Source of the DNA: Hypericum androsaemum
Taxonomy: Eukaryota; Streptophyta; Magnoliopsida; Malpighiales; Hypericaceae
Direction of reading: 5' to 3'
Length of the DNA: 64,000 nucleotides
Assembly (NCBI GenBank): GCA_963995505.1
Contig: OZ023195.1
Coordinates: 5,600,109-5,664,108 of the forward strand
In this document: positions 54,709 through 64,000 of the stretch, one piece after another
Numbering within the stretch: position 1 is the stretch's first letter
How the letters are laid out: each line of letters opens with the position of its first letter
Position numbers and translations under genes: made by a program
The notes under the pieces: generated by a model
The model's database searches: none
Told to the model about the DNA's origin: nothing
What the model saw: only the letters and a program-made list of their open reading frames with translations

Positions 54709-54985
54709 TATATTTAATAGTTATCTATAGTTTTAGATTATTATTATTAGGATTTTAATTTATGATAAGATTCTGCTTAATAGATTTGTTTTGATTCTTT
54801 ATAAATAGGGCATCTTTGTTATTGTTTTAGTTGGTTGATTTGATAAATAAAAACTAGGATTTTTCCTATTTTATGTCGCTTTCCGGTATCTGCAGAATCA
54901 ATGGATCGAGACTTCTATCGTGTTTTTCGGGTATTATTAGAATCAACGGATTCACGATTTTCTGTCCACGTTCCCCTGCATCAGT

Positions 54986-54997
54986 TGGTATCAAGAG
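54986..54997 (+). other. primer-binding site of the host LTR element
   Basis: TGGTATCAAGAG, close to the complement of initiator tRNA-Met (TGGTATCAGAGC) with one extra A, six bases after the 5' LTR. Confidence 0.55.
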
Positions 54998-55220
54998 CTG
55001 CGTTCGTTCCTCGTGGTGTTTGATCCTTCCGATCAGGAGTTCGTTCTTTCGAGAGAGAAAATTGACAGAATTCGGTTTAGGATTTTTGACAGAAAAAAAC
55101 CCGACGCCGCCGTCAATTCCCTCAGTTAGCCGTGATACCAGATCCTCCAGCCACCACCAGCACCACCGGACCAATGCCGGAGTTGCTACTTCATACCACT
55201 TTCACACCCGTTCACGGCGA

Positions 55221-56143
55221 TGCAAGTTGCCCACCTACTCCTCAATAATATATTTAAGCTCCAAAGGCTGCCCGAAACTATAGTGTCGGACTAGGACAAG
55301 ATATTTACAAGAAATGTTGGCACGAGCTCTTTCGTTCTTAGAGGTTGAATCAGTGCTTATCATCCTCAAACCGACGGTCAATCGGAGAGGTTGAATCAGT
55401 GCTTAGAACATTACCTTCGAGTAATGTGTTTTTAGCGCCCCAAAAATTGGTTGAAGTGGCTTTCTCAAACAGAATTGTGGTACAACAGCTCCTACCACTC
55501 GGCAATCAAGCGATCTCCTTTTGAGGTGGTATATGGCTATACGCCTCCTCCGATCCCCGGGCTCCGAGAGGAGCAACCATCGGTGGCCAGCGTTGCTGAT
55601 TTCATGACTCATCATGCTCAGATGGCAAAATTTTTAATTGAGGCCCTCAATTCAGCTCAAAATTGTATGAATGTGTAAGCAGACAAGGGTCGAAGTGAGT
55701 GGGAATTCATGGTGGGCGATCAAGTATTCCTTAAATTGCAGCCCTACAAGCAGTCTTCTTTGGCTATTTGCTCCAACATCAAGCTCGTAGCAAAATTTTG
55801 CGGGCCTTATCGAGTTTTGGCGAGAGTCGGGCCAGTAGCATACAAGTTGGAACTGCTACTAACGAGTTATATTCACCCAGTCTTTCATGTGTCACTGCTT
55901 AAGAAACAGGTGGGTTCTGATACGATGGTAATCAGTTCTCCTCCACTCACAACCGAGGAGGGGCAGTTAAATTCAGAACCAGAAGCCATTATTAATTGTC
56001 GGCTGGTCAAGCATAATAATAAGGCAGTGGTACAAGTGAGGGTCAAATCGGCTAATTTACATGAAGATGATTCAACATGGGAGGACTTCCATGTGTTGAA
56101 ATCCCAGTTTCCAACCATGGTAGCCTTGAACTCAAATTCTTGA
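55221..56143 (+). pseudogene. Ty3/gypsy chromovirus integrase C-terminal part and chromodomain
   Basis: Reads MQVAHLLLNNIFKLQRLPET and IVSDQDKIF (integrase core), SAYHPQTDGQSERLNQCL, LWYNSSYHSAIKRSPFEVVY, then VGDQVFLKLQPY, VAYKLELLLTSYIHPVFHVS and a chromodomain-like end (STWEDFHVLKSQFP). At least three stops or slips are seen (for example TAA after NCMNV at 55676). It is the 3' end of a chromovirus, followed by its LTR at about 56172. Confidence 0.88.
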
Positions 56144-56171
56144 GATAAGAATTCCCTGAAGGGTAGCCCGA

Positions 56172-56460
56172 TGTCACGTCCTTATTTATTTCCCGTTGTT
56201 TCCTCCATGTGCCACGTTGTGCACATGTTGTCCGTTAATTCCTCTAAATGCTATATGCACTATTCCCTCAAAAGCTACTTGTGCACGTATTGGTGCTAGT
56301 GTGGTCAGCTAGAATAGGTGATTATGTGGGAGACTCCTATTCACTCTTGTATATATTAGTTGGCAGCCTTAGGTTGTAATCATCACATTATTATTATCAA
56401 CCATTCTCCTCAATTCTCTTTCTCTCTCTCTCTTCTTCACTTCTCTTCCCTTAAATCCTC
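56172..56460 (+). repeat. 3' LTR (partial) of the plus-strand gypsy fragment
   Basis: Begins TGTCACG after a purine-rich AAGGGTAGCCCGA, contains a CT-rich stretch at 56415-56450, and runs directly into the reverse-oriented gag below. Confidence 0.65.
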
Positions 56461-57389
56461 ATAATTCTGGTTTGATTCAACTTGTATCATTACACCATAG
56501 CTCTTATTAATGAGTACAGTACAAAACTCCTTCACAAACTTATTCCAATTCGCATCTTTGTGGTTTACACTCAATGGCAAGAACGAAACATCAAGATTGG
56601 TGCCATCCCAATTTTCTAGAGCTATATCACCCTCATTACCAAGAACATCAACATAAGGAGTCATATACGTTTCCACTTCCTCATCTGGAATAAGGTACCT
56701 AACTTTAACATTCTCAATCCTGCTAGTTTCATCACTCTCAATCCCGCTAGCTTCCAACAATGCTTCATCCTCAAAGCGAGTACACAATGTCTCGATAAAC
56801 TCATCCCATTCAACCTCAACGACATCCAAATTCCACGACGAGTACCACTTCCCTGCCTTAGCGATCAATAAATCCTCACTAGACTATCTTTAAAGACCTC
56901 CACAGAACTGTTGAATAAAAAATATTCATCGATATACCTAACCCAATCCCTCGGATTAGTACCTGAAAAGGCACGAAGAGTAGGCAGACCCTGTTGAGCT
57001 ACAAAAAAGATTTACCTCAGCCTCTCTGGTGTCGTCCTCCGGCTTGCTATTCACCGCGGGCCCGAAAGACATAACCTCTTCTAGAGCCTCATGATGTACT
57101 TCCTTTTCTTTGGCTTCTACGTTGAACTCCCCTTCCATAATGGCCTTTAATATCTGCTCCAACTTTGTCATATTCTCTTAGTGGTAGAAATCCATGTGTT
57201 TGCTTGTCCTTTGTAGTGTCCAATAGTTGTCCATCTTGCCTAGGAGAGCTAATTATAAAGCATCTTAATAGTTGAGTACCCGAACAATCCTCAGATTTTC
57301 ATCGAATGGTTGGTGTGCACCCACCACCTGCGTCTGGGCTTCCAATCAACAATAACTGGGAAGCGAGAACCTGGCTCTGATACCACTAT
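56437..57389 (-). pseudogene. gypsy gag 5' part, minus strand
   Basis: On the minus strand the primer-binding site TGGTATCAGAGCCAGG (57370-57385) is followed by an Arg/Glu-rich leader, MTKLEQILKAIMEGEF and, after stops, GTNPRDWVRYIDEYF and WDEFIETLCTRFEDEALLEA, which is the order of gypsy gag. The frame changes at least twice. It ends abruptly against the opposite-strand gypsy LTR. Confidence 0.75.
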
Positions 57390-57781
57390 TACGATATGTG
57401 ATAGAAAAGATTTGTAGAGAGTCAGAATTTGAGGTGAGAATGGAAGAAATAGAGTAAAGGGAAGAAGAAAGATTGGAAGAAGAATAATATAAGGATAATG
57501 GAGATAATAATTCATTCATTGGATAATGAAATAACATACGCAGCCTAGATATATCCCTCCTAGACTAAGTTTCTGCCACTAACACAACTACTCTAATTCT
57601 ACTACCCACAAAGAACGTGGACAAGGCCACTACATCACTTGTAACTACATGATCCCACACTTGACATATTGACCATAACGACTATCAACTACTCGTGCCA
57701 AATCACCAAATCAGCAACTAGGTGGACAATAAATTAGATACGTGACAGATAATACATGGACATCAGGTTGGGTACGTGACA
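57390..57781 (-). repeat. 5' LTR of the minus-strand gypsy fragment
   Basis: About 392 bp starting TGTCACGTACCC on the minus strand and ending next to the tRNA-Met primer site. It resembles but is not the same subfamily as the LTR at 56172. Confidence 0.75.
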
Positions 57782-59142
57782 AGAGGCTGACCAAGGCTCC
57801 TGTCAACGCTGACATGCGGGTTCCCAAAGATACCCATCTCCCGCACCGCACAATCACGCACCGTCAATCGGTGCTACCCTGACCGTGCAGCCTCATAGCC
57901 GCAGTCATCTCCCGCTGACTCTCCCCCCCCCCCTGCAGGGCGCCGCCGTTGTCGAAGCTATCAAGGGTTTGAAATTTTCCCCTTTTTCTATTTAGGGTTT
58001 CTGTTAGAATTGGGATTTTTTTTCGAGACTGATTTTGATATTGGCAAAAGTTTGAGGATTTTTTGGGAGTTTACTATAACTTTGGTGCTGATACAGAATT
58101 TGCCAGAGGGTCAAAGTTACAGTTTGGTCGAAGGTTTTATGAAGTTACAGATTGATCCCTTTTGGACTTAATTGAAGATGCTTAACTTTTACATGCATAT
58201 TCCTACATTTTGTGATTTTTCGGGTCTCGATGAAGAAAGTTCGACAAAGGATTTCATTAAGTGTCTTGTCAATGTGGATATACATTTTGATGTTCACAAG
58301 TTTGCGGAGCTGGATAAAGTCATATTTGTCATACACGATTGCAAGGTGATCTTATCGATTGGTAGTCTAACTTAAATCTTCGATTAAAAATGTTATGGTA
58401 AACAAAAAATCTCTCGATGGCTTAAGATGAAAGAGAAGTTGATTCATAAGTTATTTCTTCGACATGCTTACGAAGTTTGAGTTGCTGTTGATGACAAGCA
58501 CCATCACTTTTGGGAACAATATAATTTTCAATCAGATATGATGTTCCAGGAATTGCAAATTCAAATGTATGAAATACAAGCTAATTTTAAAGAGTTGAAG
58601 CAGTTGATGGCTGAGACCTCGAGGAATCAGCATACTCCACAACCTGAAGAAGTTGAAAAGGCTTTGGTATGGAAAGAATTTGGTGAATCTGCTGATGACT
58701 TATTTGGTGCACCAATTTATGACTCCTACCCTGGTGAGGAGGACGAGGTTGAAGAAGTTGTTGCTCTTTCTCCACATAACATTGATGATGAGTTGGTGAA
58801 TGTGCATTTACCCAAATTACCCAAGATCATGAGGTTGAGTATGTCGAACATATTGATTTTCGCAGAATTGATAAGTTTGCATATGTAGAGAGTTCTCTGT
58901 TGTTGAACTTGTGGAATAGGCCTATTCTAAAGGAAGTAGAGCGAGCTGCTCGAAAGAGAGAGTTCACGGTCTTTCGTCTGGAGAATATTTGCAGTTGCCT
59001 AGGTTTCAAGTATTTGTTATGCTGGAATGGACGATATCAAATGTCACCACGTCGCTCGAATGTGGCAAAGAGTGCATGTACGAAAGACTTCAAATTCGAG
59101 GGCAAATTTTTCCAACTTGGAGAGAATGATGGAAATAAAGGA
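57782..59142 (+). other. internal region of the host LTR element with short frames
   Basis: A GC-rich leader-like start with a C9 run (57925) and GGTTTGAAATTTTCCCC, then plus-strand frames 58172-58375 (LDEESSTKDFIKCLVNVDIH), 58538-58888 (an acidic, Gln-rich frame with MYEIQANFKELKQLMAETS) and 58900-59145 (RAARKREFTVFRLENICSC). I cannot assign them to gag or pol with confidence. A purine tract GGAAATAAAGGA lies just before the 3' LTR. Confidence 0.5.
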
Positions 59143-59415
59143 TAGTCATATATTTAATAGTTATCTATAGTTTTAGATTATTATTAGGAGTTAATTTATG
59201 ATAGGATTCTACTTAATAAGTTTGTTTCGATTCTTTATAAATAGGGCATATTCACTATTGTTTTAGTTGGTTGATTTGATAAATAAAAATAAGGGTTTTT
59301 CCTGTTTTCTGTCGCTTTTCATATTCGTAGAATCAACGGATCGAGACTTTTATCGTATTTTTCTGGTATTCTTAAAATTAACAGATTCACGATTTTCTAT
59401 CCACGTTTTCTTGCA

Positions 59416-60239
59416 TCAGTTGGCCTAAACCCCTAGGCTCTAGACGGCATTGGGTTTTGTTCCCCTTCCAAGCAAAATTTTTCCATTTTCTGCAAGGGGT
59501 AGAGATTGACCTACCGACTCCTGAAAAATGAGGCACGACCTGTTATCAGACTACCCACTTTGTGTTGGTTGCTACTCTGTGTTTTTGGTGTTACCTTTGG
59601 TTGAGAATAGCATCCCTTCGGTCGATACTCACTACCGGTGTTAAAAATTTGTCTTCATTAAATTTCATATCTCGCCAATTTGTCAAAACTGTGTACTAGG
59701 CCAAATATCTTTGACACGGCTTTGAAAGGAGACTATAGAAAAAAAAAACAATAATGAGTTTATTGTCCTTTGCTCGTTAGGATATTTTCGTAAGAAACGG
59801 TGTCCAGTTAATGGCGGGACGAGGAATTCAATTAGTCCCGGAGGCAAATGCCCGTTTGTTGTTTTTTGGATAGGAATGTTCGTTTACTTTCGTGGATGAA
59901 CAAAACTTTATAATAAAATACCGGTACGACTGAACATATTGACTAATTGTTGAGAGTTATTTTACAATATTTTAATTCAATGTTCAGTAATAATTCCACA
60001 CAATATTGAACTTAGTAAGGAAGAATTTTTCATATCTTTATTGTTAAATTCGACTATAAATGGGCCCGGATTGGGCACGGAATTCACTATTCTGTCCCGT
60101 CCAGAAAGGGGCAAAAAAGTCAATGCCTCTGACGCAACTAACGTGTCTGACGCGGGTAAGGTGGTGAGGAAATGACGCGCGCCTTGGGAAGAGGACCATC
60201 TTTATATTTTATTATTATTATTTGTAAATATTATTAATT
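59416..60239. other. spacer, nothing recognised
   Basis: AT-rich, no gene. Confidence 0.3.
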
Positions 60240-60900
60240 ATTATCGTAATAGATCATGCCATTGTCATAATTGGACAAGCTATTTTATCGTAATCGGGCA
60301 TGCCATTTGACGTAATCGAGCATGCCATTTGACAAACATCTTTCAGCCGCTTGGTCGACTATTAATTTCAAATATATTTTTGACGTCCTTGCGCTCTGAA
60401 TTTGGAGAAGTCATAAACTATAAATTGTAGATATACCTCTCAGCTTCAGACAGTAACATAAATCAATTTAATCAGACTCTGGAGTAAGAAGTTAAGACTC
60501 TCCAACTGAAATTTGTCCTCGTAACTCGGCCGACTCTTGACTTCAAACATATTTTAGACATTCTTGCACTTCGAATTTGGCAAAATTATAAACTACAAAG
60601 TTATAGATATACATCTCAGTCTTTTTCAGAAACTTGAATTCCCTCAATCGGACTCCGGAGTAAGTAGTTTTGGCTCTTCAACCAAAACTTATCGACAGCT
60701 TCTCACCGTAGTTGGGCATGCCATTTGACATAACTGAGCATGTCATTTGACATAAGCGAGCATTCCAATTTATCGAATCTGGGCATGCCATTTAATAAAT
60801 AACTGGATATGCTATTTAATTTATAAATTATTTAATAGACATGCTATTTTACTTAACCGAGCATGCCATTAGACATAATCGGGCATGTCATTTAATACAT
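60240..60900. repeat. interspersed 21-22-bp repeat with Athila-like blocks
   Basis: About ten copies of a unit on the theme CGAGCATGCCATTTGACATA occur at 60250-60335, 60705-60800 and 60840-60900. Between them are two ~115-base blocks (about 60381-60500 and 60561-60690) built on GAATTTGG.GAAGTCATAAAC, CTACAAAGTTATAGATATAC and GGACTCCGGAG. Confidence 0.75.
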
Positions 60901-61058
60901 CAGAATTAACCAATATATGTACAAATAAATCCACCCAAAGCTAAAATAAAAGGAAGAATCCGAAAAAAAGAGAAAAAAAGGAAGAGAAGGCATGAAAATC
61001 TTACATAATAAGATACAAATGTAAAAAGACATGGAAGAAGTCAATTAATGTTTCAAGT

Positions 61059-61173
61059 GCTTGACTTTATTCAAGCCCTTCTTGCAAGACTCTCCGACGA
61101 CTTTAACCCCTTTTTCGAATAAAACCTTGAGCTCTTTGGCCCTCTCCTTCTCCTTCCTCCCAAGTTTATTTGG
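61059..61173 (-). other. short Lys-rich reading frame, possible last exon
   Basis: Minus strand: GRKEKERAKELKVLFEKGVK, then VVGESCKKGLNKVKHLKH and a TAA. It looks like a basic amphipathic C-terminus of a small protein, but upstream coding sequence is not visible and I do not recognise the family. Confidence 0.25.
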
Positions 61174-62481
61174 TTTATGGATTTGTCTCTGCGAGTTTAT
61201 TTGATTTTAGAATTTAGGGTTGATTTTATTAAAGATTGGGGGAGAGAGAAAGAGAGAAGGAGAAGAAGGAGAGCGTGGGAAGGAGAGATGGGGAGAGGGA
61301 GGAGAGAGAAAGAGAGAATAAATGAGGAAAGAACGAGGAAGGAAGGGAGGAAAGATGGACGTAAAAGACGAAAATACTCCAAATAATTAGCACCGTCAGA
61401 TCTCTAACATGCGCCTAATCATCAAAATCAATGGCTCCGATTAAATCATGTAGGTACAAATTCTCTCTATTAATACCAGCATTCCATCCACTTCCTAAAT
61501 ATTAATTGTCCAAATAATTATTTGAACATTAGATAATTTTAAACATAAGAACATTCAAATGATATTTTACTCTAAAATAAATGCAGCCCCTCGTGACCAG
61601 TATTTTTTTGTCTGGTATTGTTATTTTATAAAGACTTTATTGTTATTTTAGAAGCTTCCATCGGTCAAGTCGAGACTAGAAGCGAATGAACGATAATTTC
61701 CTCACATCTTCGCCCTACCATACTATTTAAAAAAAATATCTTCGCCTTACCAATTTTCATTTATTGACATTAAAAATTAATAAAATAAATATGTGGAGTT
61801 TAATTAAAATATTATAAAGACAGCCGATAAGATTAATACAGCATTAAATAATAATTATTTTTAACTTATAAAAAACCCTCGAAAAATTTCCAATTCCATA
61901 ACCTCATACGTCAATTTAGGAAATACAAACCTTTGAAGCATTAATCTCTTGCAAAAAAAAATGGAAATAGGGATCTGAGATTCTCCTCCCGTATCAAGGT
62001 GTAACTTAGGATAGCCAAATCTCCCTTTTTAGTAATGAATTAGGAAATATATATTTGATCATCAAATTAAATTGTAATAATATCCCGTTACACTTGAAAT
62101 CAAACTTCTTTCCATTATTGAAATGTCCAACCCTACAATATTCCTATGTTGGAAAAGGTTAGAACTCCCAAAAATATATATTCGACTCGAATTTAAACAA
62201 ACTAACTTTTATCGCAATCAAAATGGACGGTCCAGTTAGTCATTTACTAGTTACTACGCCGTGCGCATTAAGAAATACGGAAACCCACGGTCCCACACGA
62301 ACCAATTTGGTCGTTCGATACCTACAAACAAAACCAAACATAAACGGCCTTTCCCTAGTCAATCGTCATATGATACTTATTAACACGCCAAAAAAAGAAT
62401 TATAAAAACACACAAAAACCCTCAGCCTTTAATCATTCCCTGACCTTTCGCCTCCAAATAATTATTTAATAAAAGTTCTTC
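61174..62481. other. spacer and DUF569 promoter
   Basis: A purine-rich stretch (GAGAGAAAGAGAGAAGGAG type) at 61230-61360 and AT-rich DNA. The last part is the likely promoter of the DUF569 gene. Confidence 0.35.
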
Positions 62482-63159
62482 ATGGAGCTTTTCACGAAGA
62501 CCAAGGTGGTCAAGCTCCGGAGCCACCTGGACAAGTACCTAATCGCCGACGACGACGGCGAGACCGTGCGCCAGAGCCGAAACGGCGCCGCCTCCAGGAA
62601 ATCCAAGTGGGTGGTCGAAGTCGTCGACACGAAACCAAACGCCGTCCGTCTGAAGACTTTAACCGGTAAGTACCTGACGGCGTCGGACGCGCCGTTTCTT
62701 TTCGGCTTCACGGGGAAGAAAGTCGTCCAAACGGCGCCGGAGAGCTTCAGCGACGTGGCGCTGGAGTGGGAGGTCATTAGGGACGGGTTCCAGGTGAAGC
62801 TGAGGAGCTGGTGCGGGAAGCTGTTGAGGGCCAACGGTGGGCCCCCGCCGTGGAGGAGCACGGTCACCCACGACGAGCCCCAGGCGGGGGCGACCGCTCG
62901 TCTGGTGCTCTGGGACGTGGAGCCGGTGGAGGGCGGGGAGACGACCGAGACTGTGAAGGAGTACCTGTCGTTTGTTTCGAGCTTTTCTTCTGTTTCTGAG
63001 GAGGTTCTCGAGGCGGTCTCGGATGGGTACAGCTTGCATGGGTCGGATCCTGGGTTGCCGGTCTCGGAGTCGGCGTCTCCGGCTGAAGCGGTGGCGAGGA
63101 CGCCGAGGTTCAACTTCGTCAAGTCTTTCTCGCCTAATTTTTCGTTTTCTCCGAAGAAG
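62482..63159 (+). CDS. DUF569 (actin cross-linking/fascin-like) protein, first exon
   Basis: 226 codons. MELFTKTKVVKLRSHLDKYL opens a beta-trefoil DUF569 domain of about 145 residues with the usual HLDKYLIADDDGETVRQSR, KWVVEVV, RLKTLTGKYLTASD and WEVIRDGFQVKLRSWCGKLL phrases. A Ser-rich tail follows, ending NFSFSPKK. The frame would stop a few codons later (GTA CGT TCT TAA), but AAG/GTACGT is a strong splice donor, so the gene probably continues; no second exon is certain in the window. The family is annotated as actin cross-linking-like by similarity to fascins; function is not established. Resembles Arabidopsis At1g27100. Confidence 0.9.
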
Positions 63160-64000
63160 GTACGTTCTTAATTAAGTAAAGAATAATTTAATTCCTTGTT
63201 ATATCTTTACGTGTCTTTCTTAGGAATGTTTTTCCTAGTTAATTCATTAACCTCTAATCTTAGAACTTTAGGAGTCCATAACAACGAAAAATTCTGAGTT
63301 TGAACCAGGTTAGTTCATAATTCAATCCAAAATATTTATGCAATGATATTGTTCAAGTAAATAACAAATAAAGTATGTGTTAATAATTAGTTAATTTGTT
63401 ATTGCCTGTCATAATTTTTTAATAAATCGATATTATGATAGTTTAGGAATCTGACTTGGATATAGATATTTGGGGGCGGGCGTCAGGATCACGTTTCCCA
63501 TCAATTTAAGTTTACAAGTGTAAGATACTTAAATCTTATTAACTTCTTGATTAGACACAATACATTAGATTAAAAAAAACAATCGGCCAATTTATGCTAG
63601 ATGTATTCCACTCGACCCATCCTCGATGGCCGAGATTGTTTCGTGTGGTTTGCTCTTGTAGAGAGAGCTTCGAGAAACATTACACATGTTCTTCAAATTT
63701 TGCGGTCGATACCATCCTATATCTATAAATCCACCGGATGATATTTATTTTCGTGTCACTTGAGACACTTGAAAAATAAAAAAGTTTTATTTAATAGTGC
63801 TATATTTTCAAGAGGTCAAACTCGAGACATATTTTTAAGTTAGAATAATTTTTTTTATCTGTTATGATCTAAGTATTTATTAGTACACATCTACTTTAAT
63901 TAATTAGGATAATGCCAATAAATTTATTGGAATTTTGTGTCCCTTTGCTAATCGTGATCTTAACTGTTGCCAATCTAGAGGCTAACTTATCAGATTGAGC
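63160..64000. other. probable DUF569 intron and downstream sequence
   Basis: AT-rich. A possible acceptor TTTAG/GAATCTGAC at about 63446 would add a short exon ending in TAA at about 63508, but I cannot support it by family similarity. Confidence 0.35.

Larger units (their letters stand above)
53299..59415 (+). mobile_element. LTR element without recognisable polymerase, loaded with nested insertions
   Basis: The LTRs are about 273 bp. The 5' copy (53299-54980) is interrupted by a MULE; the 3' copy (59143-59415) is whole. They share TAGTTATCTATAGTTTTAGA and the end ATTCACGATTTTCT..CCACG..TTGCA. A primer site TGGTATCAAGAG follows the 5' LTR at 54987, close to the initiator tRNA-Met type. The internal region holds a gypsy integrase piece, a gypsy 5' end in reverse, and short frames of its own at 58172-59145. 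No duplication outside the LTRs was found, and the LTRs begin TA rather than TG, which is unusual. Confidence 0.75.

Overview
The window is plant nuclear DNA, most likely from a eudicot; I cannot name the species. The evidence is introns in coding genes, a nuclear tRNA-Gly gene, tau-class glutathione transferases, a P-class pentatricopeptide protein, an LRK10L/WAK-type receptor kinase, and plant transposon families (Athila and chromovirus Ty3 elements, Copia, L1 LINEs, Mutator-like and hAT elements).

Layout. 1-6.8 kb: the 3' end of an unidentified gene, a decayed non-LTR element, a Mutator-like element (MULE) with 9-bp target duplication, and an intact PPR gene. 7.7-42.5 kb: a tau GST cluster with three copies plus a broken fourth. 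The first two lie in a tandem unit that also carried a tRNA-Gly gene; the second tRNA copy is decayed. The second unit has been stretched by nested insertions: an L1 LINE of about 6.1 kb (16-bp duplication), whose ORF1 is split by an 8.7-kb Athila-type element (5-bp duplication, two 1,418-bp LTRs), then LINE scraps, a hAT element and two MULEs. 32-36 kb: GST2, whose single intron holds a SINE and a deleted Copia element. 37-41 kb: a MULE with a broken SDHAF4 copy, then unassigned DNA. 41-43 kb: GST3 and a GST pseudogene. 45.4-48.4 kb: a 14-exon TTC38-type gene. 49.6-51.4 kb: an intronless receptor kinase on the minus strand. 53.3-59.4 kb: an LTR element without a recognisable polymerase, holding a peroxidase-bearing MULE and two gypsy fragments. 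62.5-63.2 kb: first exon of a DUF569 gene.

Two themes stand out. First, four MULE-like elements carry recognisable pieces of unrelated host genes: exon 1 of an aspartic protease, the N-terminus of a DUF26/PDLP protein, an SDHAF4 gene and a class III peroxidase piece. Three of the four include the start codon and targeting peptide. A fifth MULE holds an unidentified GC-rich insert. Second, duplicate copies within the window provide internal controls: the intron of GST1 is the empty site for the GST2 intron insertions, and the 3' LTR at 59.1 kb is the empty site for the peroxidase MULE.

Likely functional genes are PPR, GST1, GST3, TTC38, the receptor kinase, DUF569 and the first tRNA-Gly; GST2 is plausible with an altered tail. 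The DUF569, TTC38 and tau GST neighbourhood matches, from memory, Arabidopsis At1g27100-At1g27150. All alignments and counts here were made by eye.
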